Shown here piece by piece: positions 1 through 12,700 of a stretch of DNA of 64,000 nucleotides. The stretch spans positions 62,001 through 126,000 of the forward strand of contig JASANG010002785.1 of NCBI GenBank assembly GCA_030248215.1. The letters run 5' to 3'. Made by a program: the position numbers and the translations under genes. How positions within the stretch are numbered: the stretch's first letter is position 1; each line of letters begins with the position of its first letter. The notes under the pieces were generated by a model, which was not told the DNA's origin, ran no database searches, and worked only from the letters and a program-made list of their open reading frames with translations. Source of the DNA: Enoplolaimus lenunculus (taxonomy: Eukaryota; Nematoda; Enoplea; Enoplida; Thoracostomopsidae).

Positions 1-3000
1 ATTGTAACTGATGGCGGACGAAACCCGGTAAAAACCGGAGCAGCGTAGCTGTGCGGCTGAACTGATTTGGGCTGAGCAGTTCGAAACATAGATTGATTCG
101 GGTACGACGATTGTGGTAAATGGTACCCTGGGATTCCAGTGATACCTGAAGGCCGCGGTGCTCGACTATCTGTGGCTGGTATAGTCATTCCTTGCATTCT
201 CGCATAATACTGTTGTTGTTGTTTTTGTTGCTGCTGTTGCTCAATATGAATCTGATGATACCGATGATACAGGTAATCGACCTTGGACTGCTTTTCCACT
301 TGTCTGTTCGCTATAGTCTTCTCGCGTTCAGCGCGTCGTTGCTCCAAAAATTCTCTTCTTTCTAATGACTCCTGTCGGGCCCGTTGTTGCGCTTCGAGTT
401 TCTGGCGAATATTTTCTTGTCGGATCGCTTTGATGCGTTCTTTTTCACGTGTTCGAGCTTCTCGTTTATCGGCGACGCGTCGTTCCTGTTCTTCTCGTTT
501 CGCTTGTGACGCCGCTGCTTTCGCAAGTTGCGCAGCTCGACGCTCCTCAACACGACGCTGTTGGTCGATAACGCGACGCTGTTGGTGACTCAACGTTGAC
601 ATTGCCGGTGTCGTTGTTTCGGTGGTTGTCTCAGGTGAGCCGTTATCTTCATTGAACAGAGTCGACGTGGTTGTTGCTCTCATTGCCGTTGGTACAAGAT
701 CGCGTTGCAACTCACGCCACAGCTGAACGTGCGCTTCGCGTTCCCGGTTCCTTCGTTTTTGTTCGTCGGTTTCATCGCCGTCATATTCGTTACGTTCGTC
801 TTCTTTATCTCGTTTGCATCGTTGCTGTTCGTGTTGCTGTCGACGTCGCCAACGTTCAGCAGCGTCGACGCGCGGTGATGCATCAGGAAACATAGTCACG
901 CGTAACTCCCGCCACTGTGTCAGTTGCCATTCGAGCGATCGACGCTCGTTAATCAACGCATCGATGGCGGCGTCGACGCTGCTGGGACGTTCCGGTCGAC
1001 GCTGAGACGACAACGACGACTCAGTGGCGTCTTTAACACGATGGTCAGCGTCACTATTGGTCACCCCTAATCGCTGAGATAACTCACAGCGACGTTGACC
1101 ATCAATGACGCCGTCACTGTAGTCGTTACTCTGGCAGTCCTCGTCCGCAACAAAGTCCTCATCATCGCTCAAAAAATCTTCATCTTCAACTGTGACACGA
1201 AACACAACTTCTTCGATCGTATTTTGCAGCTTGAATTCAGCGAATTTATCGAGCTTTCGACTACTGGCGGTGGTGCCTGATATATTAACGCTAGTCTTCG
1301 ACGAACCGGGAACAAAGTCGGATCGCCCTTGTCTCCTGATATGCCACGGAAGTGGTTGTTGCTTGCGATAAGGGGGTGCAACAACAGCGATCGACCGGCG
1401 TCCTGCCTTACCTTGCTTATTTTTATGCCAGGCGGTGTCACGTTTTGTCGTCGCAGGTGTCGCTTTGCGACGCTCGTTCGATTTTGACAACTTGAGTCGA
1501 ACTCGAATCGGAGGGCGCCTTGGCAATAAAGCGTTGTCTTCTCCTGGTCCAGCTTCGCCACCAGTACTAGTCCGTGACACTGACCGTGATCCACTTTTAG
1601 ACCTGGCGCCTGACGGCCCTCCTTTCTTTTGTTTCACAACAGAAGCGGACAGTGTGGTTCCTACTGCATAGCCGTGAATATAGCGTTTCGCACTAGCTGC
1701 GGCGTCTGCTTCTTGTTGCTTCTGTTCTTGCTCATACCATTTAACTTTAATGCCTTCCCGGCGTAGCAAAGCCATAGTTTTTGCGGTTGCACTGCGATCC
1801 TGACACGCGGATAAATGTTCATCATAATATTGTTGACATAGAAAGATTTCACCGCACGTTATACACCTAGGTCCCAAGCGTGGCGGCTCACATGCGCACA
1901 ACGCGCGCTGATTAGCGGCGAGACTGCGTATAGCTGGACCGGTCAATTGCCCGTCCCCTGCACTTTCCAAGCCTAGGCCGCTAAATTTTGGGTCAAACTT
2001 CGTCGATAACATCGTTAAATCTTGTGTTTTTGGCAACGCAACTAAAGATTGCGCTTTATACCGTGCTTTGCTCAAATCTAAGATTACTTCAGCGCGTAAA
2101 TAGCGTCGCAGCGCGACGTCAAAACGGAGTTTTGAACCACGTAACTGGGGTTGATTTTGACGTGCCAATGTAGCTATGTCATTGTCAGTTTTATTGGCCA
2201 CATTATTTTCAGTGTTGGTAGCTATATCATCATAACAGTTATCAGCTATGTCGTTATCATTACGGCACTGACCTTCCGGCGTTGCCGTTCGGCTTCGTGA
2301 CTGCCTAGTTGCTCGCACAGCTTTCGCAAGATCCAAATTATTCTGATCAAAATACGCCGGCGACTCGCAAGTAATTTGCAACTGAACCGACGGGCATCTG
2401 AGTATAGCACTTGCCCGACCAAACTTTCGTCCCAAATGCAAAAATCGCCTAGTATAACTTCGAATACAATCGTGCTGGTTAAACTCTCGAGTTCCAAAAT
2501 CAAACAAACACAAATCACACACAATTAAATTTGACTCGCTCAAGCGAAAATTGCTCAAATTGTACATATCATTGACCCGTCGTTGAGTGACAGCTTCCCA
2601 CGCAGTTCGATCCAGCGCTTTTGTCGCGCGTCCGCCTGTCTTCCTTGGTGACTTTTCCAAGCTGCCAGATTGCTGATTACCCCCACCAGCGGCCGTTGAA
2701 GATTGCTTTTTAGAAGTCAAAGGCGCCTGTCTAGACGTTGCAGACATACCCCCTGCATCGAGAAGCAAACTCGACTCAGGAGCAGACCGCAAAAATGTTG
2801 CCAGGCTAGAACAATTGTCATCGTTCATAGCTTCGTTCTCCACACACCCGTTTACTCCATGCTCACCATTCAACAGATGATTATGATACTCGAGGGGATC
2901 ATCAAACTTTACCAATCTCCCCTTTTCACCTTCAGGCGTGACCGCTTCGCATTTCGGACAAACCCGTGGCGAATTTTTCAACTCACCGCGATGGCGTAAT

Positions 3001-6000
3001 TCTAAATGTTCAAATAACTGCTCGATTTCGGCTGATAAACAAAATCGTTGCATGCCACCTAACGGATCAAATTGCATATAATACGTATTAAACGGAGCTA
3101 AACCTTGAGAAAAAACCGTATCCGCAGTCCTAGCTTGACACCTTTGTTCTGATATCGAAATATCGTCACACATATTACCATCATGGCTAGCACTCGCCTT
3201 ACAATTCCCACTCCAAGCGGTTTTTAAATCATGGGAAGTTTCGGTCGTCCCGCTTTTCGTTTTTCCCGCACAACTACTAGTTACGTCATCTTGAGCATGT
3301 TTCGAACTGCAACCATCAGGTTTACGATTACTCTCGCTATCAACCAAAATATCGACATCACACAGCAAGCACCGAGTAGGTAACGTCTTATCATACGAAT
3401 AAAATTCCAGAGTAATCCTGTCGGGAAGCTCAATTTTTGCGACATTTTCTCCACTACTCTCTATTGAACTCACTTTTGCTCCTTGCTTTAAATTTTCAAA
3501 TTCTCCCTTCAATTTCCGGAGTGGCCGCCTCTCTGGTTCCACCCATAAAACAATGCGTCTCAAATACTCGCCAGGCACTCGATATTCATCTCTCAGGCAA
3601 TTTGAAAGCCTATACGAAGATTCAATCCGTTGATAATACACATCATGCAAGCATTCGTAACAAACGGCATAATCCAGCACAGACGTAAATGCACTGAAAG
3701 GAACAATATCGCCAGGAGAGCGGCTAGAAGCAACTTCCTCCTGTTTTGCTTCATCACGCAGGAGTGGTTCTACTCTATCAAAAGACTTACACTCCGGATC
3801 CGATCGTTTTGAACCATCAGAATTTGCACTATCCATATACGTATCTTCCACTTTGTATACAGTGATCTCTTTTAAAGGTTCGTCTCTCACATGTCCAGTC
3901 TCCACTTTATCCTCATTCTCTATTTGCAGCGATCTATCTCCTTTCACAATCATATCCCATTGTTTGCCGTTGCCGTTGTTGTTGTTGTTGTTGATATTAT
4001 AGTCACTGGCATTGTTACCATTACCCCCAACTTCGCTCTCTGTGTCAGCCTTACTCTGTGTTACACTTCCATCCACCTTACACCCGATTTTCGATGTCTC
4101 AACAGCACCTTTCCAGTCCTCTCTTCTAGCATCACACATATTTAAATGTTCTGTATACGCCGTCCGTGACACAAACCCCTTCTCACAGATACAACAAGCA
4201 AAAATGTTAATCGTAGGCCTGTTATGTCGTTGAACAACATGCCGCACAAACGTTTTATGAGTTTGATAATAACCTTTACACCACGGGCATGGAATTGGAT
4301 TAAAACGAAACTGTCCACCTCCACACTGGCTGTTGCTATTGTTGGATTTACGTATCGAACTTGAAAAGGCTTTGACAACACTGGGTTGAGTTAAATTTTT
4401 GCATTCGCGGTTTAAAGTTGTCAACTGCTGAAAGTGAGAAAATTGCAATTGTGACGAAACTGCTGTGTTATTGCTTGTTCGTGACGAAGTTCGCGACGTT
4501 ATCTATAAGCAAACATTATATGCATACACAAAATCAGTACGGTACCACAAAAACAATGTCCCGCTGCACAATTTAGCCAGATTCTGAACGAAGAACAGTA
4601 AGTTTGTTAAATTAGCATAGGCAAAATGTCGCCTGACGCGATATGGCAAATAACAAATGCATTAACACTAACTTCACAACATGGGAGTATCAACAGAATG
4701 TCGCGTGACGCGATATGATGAATACAGTATCGTAGTTCCAGGTACATTCTTACGCAAAAAAGGTATGTACATAAAATTTAAGTTTAGTGTATTTTGCTGC
4801 CCCCAGGTAAAATCATGGCACTGGGAAATCTCTACTTTACAATGTTTTGCAACTGTGCAGAACTTTTCGTATGTTTTTGGCCTGACAAACAAATTAAGCA
4901 GCACATATTCGATAATACAGCCTCATAAAATATACTTTTGCTGAGCCAGGGGCCAGGAGGTCAAATAGCGCACTTTTCAAGACTTAATGCGGTCTGCTAA
5001 ATATGATAAATTTATCTGCTAACAAATAAATATGAAAAAATTCCAGAACTAATGTTATCAAAGGACAGTTATGTTTCCGCTCCACTCCACCCCACACACA
5101 CTAAGTTATATTAACGAGCTAATTCAAAATTTCACCTATAAACGTGCACTAAGTTTCGATACACTAATATTCTTCACTAACCGACGGCGATTTCGAATCA
5201 GCAGAGAATCGCGTTAAACGAGCTCCGCTACTTTCAGCCTCATGATCATACGTGTTCACCAATTTTCCACCGGCTCCACCAGTTGGCCTTTGGTCATTTA
5301 TCACCCATGACATCACGCCCTCATTCACTCGTGCTGTTTCTACAGCTGTAGTCACCTCAGTGACCATTCGTCTTCGTTTTGATTGTCTTATTCCGTCTAA
5401 TACAATATCAGTCTCGTCGTAGTCAACAGCGATCTCTTCATAGTCGTCGATTTGAGCATAGCATCCTTCCGGTAATCGCGACTGTCGCAGTCGATACGAT
5501 CGTCGACGTCGTCCACTACGGACGACGGGAAACTCATCTTCATCATTATTGACGTTGACGTCATCGTTGTCGTCTTCACTAGCATTATCATCGACGTCGT
5601 TCACGTGATTCTTAATGACGCTATCGCCGCTGTTCATGTCATTGTTAATGACGTCGTCGTCGCGTTTTACGTCACGCTCGACGGCGTTATCATCGGCGAC
5701 ATCATCGCAATCGACAGAGACCATTGACGCTATTTTGTCGGTCTGGCGAGTGCCGGGAGTCTCGACACTGTCGCTTGGCGACACAGCAGAACACGGCGTC
5801 ATGGCCGACTCAATGGCGTCGTTGCCGGTTATACCAACGGAGCGACCGCAATCGCTGATCGGTGTCGTCGAAGCCACCGTAATGACATCAACTGACACTG
5901 GTTGATATCGTGTCAATGTGGATGATGCCGCATTGGGCGGCGACGGCTGCAGCGACTCTGATGCGTCGTTAGTTGTAACATCAACAACTGCCGGAGTCTC

Positions 6001-8507
6001 AGGCCGTCGCTGTTCGTTGTCGTTCATGACTGACGGTAAAACGTTACCGAGATCGCCAGCGAACAGTATAGATTTCGCTGTCAATCGATGGGGTGAGACT
6101 ATATCTTGTCTCAATAAACATAGGTCGGCCGCTGTTTTACCTTGGCAGACGTCACCACCACAAGAAGACAATGATCTTCTACGACCATCGGCATCAAACT
6201 TTGACTTAACGCCGTCAACATCTTTAAACGGCTCGCCAAACAAACGAAGCGGCTTCGGTTTGGCGCTAGTGTCATCGGTGTGGTTGGCGACGCCGTCTTT
6301 CAGATGCCTTTGAAGTATACCACTTACATTAGGTACAGCAAGTTTTAGAGTATGTATCGTTTGAAATCTTTCGAATATATTGGTACCAGATGTAGTTCTA
6401 CAAACAACCGTATAAACAAGGTGACAAATAAAAAGCTTATAAATAAAAGAAATGTTGTTATATAAGTCGATATGTTGCACTGTTGAAACCCTGTTAACGT
6501 TCTAGTTCTATCAATGTGTCAAGATTTTTTTGATACGACGGTCCATTCTAAAAAACTTTAATCCTCTATACACCAGCGACGATCTAACGCTAGAAGCAGA
6601 ATCATTTGAGCATAAAACCACTGCCGTTAGATATAAAAAGCTGATGTACAAGCCAGATAGCATAATTACAATCCCGTGCTTCACACCATTCAAGAGTTTT
6701 AGTTGTTAAGAAAAATCGGCCCGCACTGCACCCCATACGTACCCGTTACTGGTTCGACCAGATTTTTCGGAAACAGTTTCGCTATTGGCATGATCTGCGC
6801 CATCATCGCCACAACTGGACCCAAGCTGAAAATTCAAACAATATTTTGAGAATCAAAGAGGCGCACTCTTTTAGAGCGATAGTACATAAGTATATTTAAT
6901 ACATGTTTAACCCACAAAAGCCATGTATGCCGAGCAAATAATCGAGTTCTGAGAAAGTATATACTTCAATCAAATGACAACAAACCAAAACAACTTTTTT
7001 AGGTTTTTAAAGCGAATGACACAAAATATACAACAATTGTCATAAATAGCCTCCAAAGCACAGCAAATTCTACTACAACGCTCAAATTACAACACCGGAT
7101 ACAGCAAACACCCGGTGCACCTAAAAAACTGAACACCCGTTCGGAGCTCGCTTTTTAGCTGCAAATTTAAACAGTCTGATGTTCCCTGCCAATTATTTAT
7201 ACCGTTATTTCAGGGTTATTGGCGCAGGGGGCGGCCACCTTCACCCCAAAATGTTTTGTATGCAGTTGATTTTCAGCGACAAGAATGAAAAAATTAAAAG
7301 ATTCACACAAAACATAAAGCACCGCCAACCTCGAACAAATAAAATATTGAGGCCGCTTATTTATGTTAACACTTACCACAACACAATCACTATTATTATC
7401 ATCAACATTCTTATCTCGATAAGAATCCCCCAAACTTTCGTCGCTGTCACCATTTTCATCAGATACCGCAGCTGAAGTCGAAGGGACGGTATCACCATGT
7501 CTACGATGCCGGTGTAGCTGTAGCAATTTTGGATTGCGAAATTTCATTCGACAATTCTTGCAAGCGAAATGTTTGTATGGCAAATTACGACTTCGAAGCA
7601 TTCGAACGCTACCAAGTTCTGCATGAGGCTCTCTGGAATCGTTAACCAGATCTTTGTCTGAGCTCGCCTCAAGATCATTCGTAGCTGTCCGGCTTGTTGT
7701 TGGCCCGCTTCGTCTCAACTCACGTTCACTCGAAAACGGTACAGACGCCACAGAACACGACTGGCGCAGCAGTTTCAGTGGGCGAGTATCGTTCAATTCG
7801 GGCCGTTCATAACCCTCAGACCCAAGCTTGGATCGCGATAATCGCTGTGCATCAGGACAACCACGTTCGTGTTTGACCAGTTCACGTTCACCGAAAAAAC
7901 AACGATTGCAATACTTACACGGCCAAAGTTTTGCCGAAATTCCTCTCGAGCATTTTGGCGATGCCGTGGTTGATAAAGACACTGGAATTCCGGAACTTCG
8001 TGTTCTCTTAGACTCAGCGCAATCATTTAACGCAGATAGTTTATCATCAAAATTTCTATCAGCCGCCTCAACAACTCCGTTGGCCTGTAGTTTTTCCGTC
8101 CTACGGGTTGTACGTCGTCCACACAACGAGTCACGTTGACTTAATTGCGAACCACTACTTGAGCTACGAGCTGGCGAGCAACTACCAAACCTGGTTTGAT
8201 CTGGAATCAGTTTTGAGCGTTGTCGCGTTTGTTGAATCCCGTGAACTCGTAAACGATGTGTAACCAGTTGTTTTTCATGCGCAAACGACTGATCACACTC
8301 AGCGCATGTGAATTCGCCTGCAACGCTCGAATTGGCGTCATTCGAGTCAGAGTACTGTTGTCGCGGCACAGTTGTTTTTCGTAAACATCGCCTATTGCGT
8401 AGCGTAACATATGAATTGTTACGATAACGATTAACATTTGTACGCCGAAAGCCACGCGAGTTGCTCACCTGAACTGTGCGCTGTTGCCGACGCGTTTTCG
8501 GTTTCAT
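1..8507 (-). CDS. Large multi-C2H2/C2HC zinc-finger protein, 3' end beyond window
   Basis: Four exons join in frame: 8507-7377, 6825-6743, 6397-5182 and 4502 to below 1. Donors are GTAAGT, GTACGT and GTTAGT; acceptors TTTTCAG, TTTGTAG and TTATAG; phases 0, 2 and 0 all match. The start ATG at 8507 follows an in-frame TGA directly. At least 2,311 residues are encoded. Fingers visible: C68/C71/H84/H89, C197/C200/H213/C217, C316/C319/H332/H337, C882/C885/H898/H903, C913/C916/H929/C933 and C1690/C1693/H1706/C1710, with a weaker C1472/C1475/H1487/C1489. An acidic, Asp/Asn-rich stretch fills much of exon 3. Near the C-terminus a WREL motif occurs twice (W about 2008 and 2072), followed by an Arg/Glu/Gln coiled coil (about 2112-2235) and a Gln tract. 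The fingers imply a nuclear nucleic-acid-binding or scaffold role (inference). I do not recognise the orthologue. If the exon 3 donor is not used, exon 3 ends at a TAG at 5166-5164 and exon 4 would be a separate gene. Confidence 0.75.
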
Positions 8508-9195
8508 TCAGCTCAGTAGGGACAGGAGTACGTAACACAATGTATTATTAATCATTCAATTGCCTTGAGCGCGGTTGAACGCTCAATGTTTGACAAATTG
8601 TTTGGACAACTGAAATACTCGTCATTAATTAAGCAAAACGATCACAGCAGAACATCCATTAGCAATTCATATGCAACATAAGATGATTAATTGTCGTTTA
8701 CTAACACAATTTCTACAAAAACACAAAATACACTTGCTGTGCAACACACAAATAGGCAATGCCAAACTGCTGCGTTTAATTACTATTTGCGACTCTGGAT
8801 GCAGCAAATTCGCATTCTGAATAAATGGGCCAACTTTGGGACCTGAGCAGACTGTAACCCCGCGACAGATGTCCGCGTAAAAGCACTAGCTACACCATTA
8901 AAATAACAAATATAAGAAAAATAAAAGAGTATCAAAGAAGGACAAACACCGATCGCCAGGATTCCATGAAGCAGAAATTACTTGCAGCTGCTTCGGATAT
9001 CTGCAAACATAAATGCGTTGTCGTGATCATAAAATTGTGTTTTTGCCTCCATTTATCAGCATGCGACTCCGTTTTAGGCCTAAATTTGAGGTGCCAAGTT
9101 GTATTTAACCTGTTACATACAATAGCGTCGATATATGATCAAATCAGGTAAGAACAGTTATCCGTTCGAACAGTTATTCACCGAAATTGTTATTA
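8508..9195. other. Intergenic DNA upstream of the zinc-finger gene, nothing recognised
   Basis: AT-rich sequence between the start of the minus-strand zinc-finger gene and the first mobile element. It would hold the promoter of that gene, but I see no TATA box or other convincing motif and no coding signal. Confidence 0.5.
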
Positions 9196-9459
9196 CCCCT
9201 TCTCACATTGAGTTGCCTGTAGGCAACTCTCAGCGCAGTGTATATACGTTAAATAGTATATATCGCACCGTGTTTAACAATTGCAACACGTATACATAGT
9301 ACTAAATCACCACAAGACGTGAGAGCCCCCTCGGGCTCGAGCGTCAAGCTCCTATAGCTGAGTGGTGATGGTATACGCCTCCCACTCCAATCACTGGAGT
9401 TCGAATCCTAGCATAAAAGTAGGTCTCAGGGAAATAGAAAATATTCATGTGATGCGGGG
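9196..9459 (+). mobile_element. TTAA-type (piggyBac-like) MITE with tRNA-Gly-like module, copy 1
   Basis: A 264-bp element starting CCCCTTCTCACATTGAG and ending ATTCATGTGATGCGGGG, about 90% alike to the copy at 41621. It holds an A-box-like TAGCTGAGTGGTGATGG and a B-box-like GTTCGAATCCTAG around CCTCCCAC, where the anticodon loop would read CCC. The flanks are ATTA and TTCA rather than intact TTAA, so this copy is older. Confidence 0.75.
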
Positions 9460-9534
9460 TTCACGTTATAGCCGGGGCAGCGGGGACACGCTTTGTCCCA
9501 TGTTGATCAATACTGAGTGAACAGACAAAAGATG

Positions 9535-9735
9535 AATATCGTATGACATTCACCTACTAACCATGCATGTCAAACAAACAATGCATACAAGTACGCGAGT
9601 AACATATGATACTGTGGGACAACCAGGGGAATATCATATGATATTTGAAATTTTGTGGAAATATTATATGACATTCTGCAAGACTGTTTTGGAGTGTCAT
9701 ATGATATTCTGCGAGACATACAATAATGTCACACG
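9535..9735. repeat. Short tandem/dispersed ATCATATGAT palindrome cluster
   Basis: Five or six variants of AATATCATATGATATTC and GTCATATGATATTCTGC occur at roughly 35-50 bp spacing, each centred on a CATATG palindrome. No reading frame is associated with them. Confidence 0.5.
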
Positions 9736-10007
9736 AGTCTGATGGACAAACGGGTGTACACTTTTAATGCGCTCAGTGATAATGCCATAAAACTATGGTC
9801 CAGAGTCCAGCTATCTGTTTCACACCGCAACCCATATTGTTGAGGGCAGGACCATTTTCTGATAGAGTCAAGCTTAAACTTCTAGAGCGGATCGCTAGCG
9901 TAAACTTAAAGCTTAATCTGCTGTTTTCCATATTCGATGAAAATTTGTTTTTATCGCCCTTTCGTTTTCAATACGGAGTCTTCGGATGTTTCCTGCAGCA
10001 GCTAGTT

Positions 10008-10120
10008 GTACACTAAAAATGGTTTTTCTCTGGCGGAGTCGGATTTAACTCAGTTTGTGTAGTCCCGTAGAGCCTTTTTCGGAAAAAGAGTCTATTTGAC
10101 TCGTCATTTTTTACAATGTA
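10008..10120. mobile_element. MITE of the TACACTGCAAAAA family, internally deleted
   Basis: Starts TACACTAAAAATGG and ends CATTTTTTACAATGTA. The interior shares GGCGGAGTCGGATTT and CAGTTTGTGTAGTCCCGTAG with the longer copy at 33033-33245, lacking about 100 bp of it. Confidence 0.65.
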
Positions 10121-10508
10121 TGTGTATTTATCAGGTGCAACCGACGACAGTGTACATATGAAACTTTAGATTACTGGAAACGCTACGAGAAACTGAAAAT
10201 AATACCGAATTTTCAATCGAATAGTGAATAATTGTCACTTAATTTCACGTAAAGTTTCACCACCATGGACACTTTTCAGCAGGGTGTATTAAACGATTAG
10301 TAAAAATAATATAAACGGATAGTGGTCAAAATAACGCAAACGGAAAACTGAAACTGAAATACTTATAAAAGTTTCAAAGATGTTTGGAATATGCTCATTC
10401 TTAATATACACTTAGGCTTAGGTTCTTGATTATTCGTATGGCCATGTAGACTCTACCGAACTTTTCTTTCTCGATCTGCTGATGCTCGCTGCAGTTTATA
10501 AATTGTCG

Positions 10509-11585
10509 GGCTCATGTTACATTGAGGGCCGCCCCGCTGTCCCTGGACAGCGGAGACAGCGGGGAGAGCTGGGACAGCTTGGACAGCGGAGAAAGCGGAG
10601 ACAGCTGGGACAGCGGGGACAGTTGGAATAGCTAGCACAGCTGGGACAGCTGGGACAACGGGGACAAATGGGACAGCGGGGACAGCTGGGACAGTGGGGG
10701 CAGCTGGACAGCGCGGACAGCTGGGACAGCGGGAACAACTGGCACAGCGGTGACAACTGGGGCAGTGGGACTGGCGGGACGGCTCTTGTTATTTTGAGGG
10801 GCGTCCCGTTTTTCCGCGGGATAGCAATAGCGCCGGAGAGCAGCATTTGCTTCTCCTGTTTGTGCATACGTAAAGATTCCCTGCTGAAATAAATCTCAAC
10901 AAAATATATTGTTGTTCCTTTTTTCGGTATTTCCTGCGAAAATATATAGCTCTCCCATTTTTCCGTTTCCTAAAGCAAGTATATTGTTACGAGGACGTCC
11001 ACCTGGCCCACTGTCCTGGCTGTTCCACAGTCCCAGCTGTCCCCAGTGTCCAAGCTGTCCCCGCTGTCCCCGCTGTCCCAGGTGTCCCCACTGTCCCAGC
11101 TATCCCCGCTGTCCCAGTTGTCCTCATTGTCTTCGCTGTCCCAGCTGCCACCGCAGTCCCACCTGTCACCTCTGTACCCGCTGTCCACCTGCCCGCACTG
11201 TCTCAGCTGTTAGCGCTGTCCCAGCTGTCCCCGTTGTCCCCACTGTCTCAGCTGTCCCGGCTTTCCCCGCTGTCCCCGCTGTCCCAGCTGTCCCGTTGTT
11301 CCCGCTGCCTCATCTGTCCCTGCTGTCCCCGCTGTCATAGCTATCCAAACTGTCCCCGTTGGCCCAGCTGTCCCGGCTGTCCCTGCTGTCCTAGCTGTCT
11401 CAGCTGTCCCGGCTGTAACTGCTGTCCCCGCTGTCTGTCCAGGCTATCCCGTTGTCCCAGCTGTCCCGTTGTCCAGCTGTGCCATTATCCTGGTTGTCCC
11501 ACTATCCCGGTTGTCCCACTGTCGGCTGCACTCCTGCTAGCCGTTGTCCCGGGTCAGCGGGACGGCCCTCAGCGTAACATGGACC
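10509..11585. mobile_element. 1.1-kb inverted-repeat element carrying a GGGACAGCT minisatellite
   Basis: Left end GGCTCATGTTACATTGAGGG and right end, on the other strand, GGTCCATGTTACGCTGAGGG form a terminal inverted repeat that continues into GCCGYCCCGCTG. Flanks AATTGTCG and AGTTGTCA are a likely 8-bp target duplication (6 of 8). Inside, 10541-10790 is a 9-bp array in the GGGACAGCT or GGGACAGCG sense, and 10999-11550 is the same array in the opposite sense (AGCTGTCCC), so the element could fold into a giant hairpin. The spacer 10795-10998 is unique. Long open frames here are by-products of the 9-bp period. Confidence 0.75.
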
Positions 11586-11614
11586 AGTTGTCACACGGAT
11601 AAATTCGCAAAATG

Positions 11615-12098
11615 TGCGATTGTAATGGGTGGCCTATATTTCGTTCAGCTATTTCACGAAACAGTTTCATGGAAGTTTTGAAGCACGTTCAATTTGATGG
11701 GTCATCCACATTAAAATGCGCACGCAGATGTAAAAAATGTGTTGGGTTTGCGACTCAGCGACGTCGAATCCCACTAAAACGGAAATCGCGACCAATCATT
11801 GTGGCTGACCGTCTCGTGCATAGACTAGTGCACGCGTATCGGGGCAGCGGGTAAACTACTTATGACAATTTTTTCTACGTCTATTCCTCTCGCTGAAAAA
11901 CTTATCACAGACAATCTGCCTTTCGCAGAATCCATGCGCAAGAATAAACCAGACGTCTCTGGCAAAATGTATTCGAACTGCGAGAGAGTATCGCATAACT
12001 CAATATTTGCGTTAGGATCGATATGGTTCACCGATTCCGTTGTTTTGCTGAGTTCCACGCATCACGACAATCATATTAGCGAGAGAAAATCAGAATAA
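11615..12098 (+). pseudogene. Decayed piggyBac transposase fragment
   Basis: Two overlapping frames give piggyBac-like blocks. The first (11612-11854) has PIFRSAISRNSFMEVLKHVQ followed by FD, the usual 'FRS.MSRNRF..LLR.LRFD' region. The second (11840-12098) has FSTSIPLAEKLITDNLPFAE, MRKNKPDVSG and VVLLSSTHHD, matching the 'DNWFTSIPLA... RSNKREIP... LSS' region. The middle of the transposase, including the 'TIDEQL' block, is missing, and the frame changes near 11845. It is a dead plain DNA transposon. I could not identify its own terminal repeats. Confidence 0.75.
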
Positions 12099-12147
12099 TC
12101 GTGACATAATATGTTACATGATAATAATACAAAATCGGATGTTGATA

Positions 12148-12419
12148 TAATGTCAGTCCCACGTTACCGCTGGTTCGGCTTGCACATAAAATGTCCACAC
12201 CGTTTCTGTTTTCTGGCGGACACTTGACCAAGCATATACGTTTTGCGTTTGCGGACATAGTTTGCGTGAAACTATACACCGTCCGCTAATAGCTAAAGTT
12301 ATCTCAGCGGACGTTGTAGCATATTTTGATATCACTTGAAGGACACATTGGAGTATCTAAAAGTCGTTCGGACACTTTATACGCAGGACGAACCACGCGT
12401 ACCGTGGGACTGACATAAC
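12148..12419. mobile_element. MITE with TGTCAGTCCCACG terminal inverted repeats
   Basis: Left end ATAATGTCAGTCCCACGTTA and right end, inverted, TTATGTCAGTCCCACGGTAC. The interior has inverted ATGTCC and GGACA blocks. A diverged relative with the same layout lies at 62118-62332. Confidence 0.65.
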
Positions 12420-12700
12420 ATTGGACCATTTAGTCCGGATGCTTAGCTGTGGGAACACGACGGTGACAATTAGCAATATTTATGAACCTTGTCGATGCTG
12501 GTGCAGTAGCAGCCAAGGATTCGTGGCCAGTTTTATTTGCAAACAAATCACCGTCCGTAATTTCTGAAGGAACCAAATGTCAATCGTTTGTGTTACTCTT
12601 GCAAAATCGGAAACTACTGAACCCGCTGTCAGAACTGCGCAGTCGGTGCGACCCCTTTCGCCGAAGTACTGGAGTTTCCTTTAATTTCTTCAAAACATAC

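Noticed and set aside
5615-6313. Plus-strand open frames of 96 and 131 codons
   Set aside because: Antisense shadows of the zinc-finger gene exon 6397-5182.
10517-11602. Cys/Pro-rich open frames resembling keratin-associated or metallothionein-like proteins
   Set aside because: They come from the 9-bp GGGACAGCT minisatellite within an inverted-repeat element.
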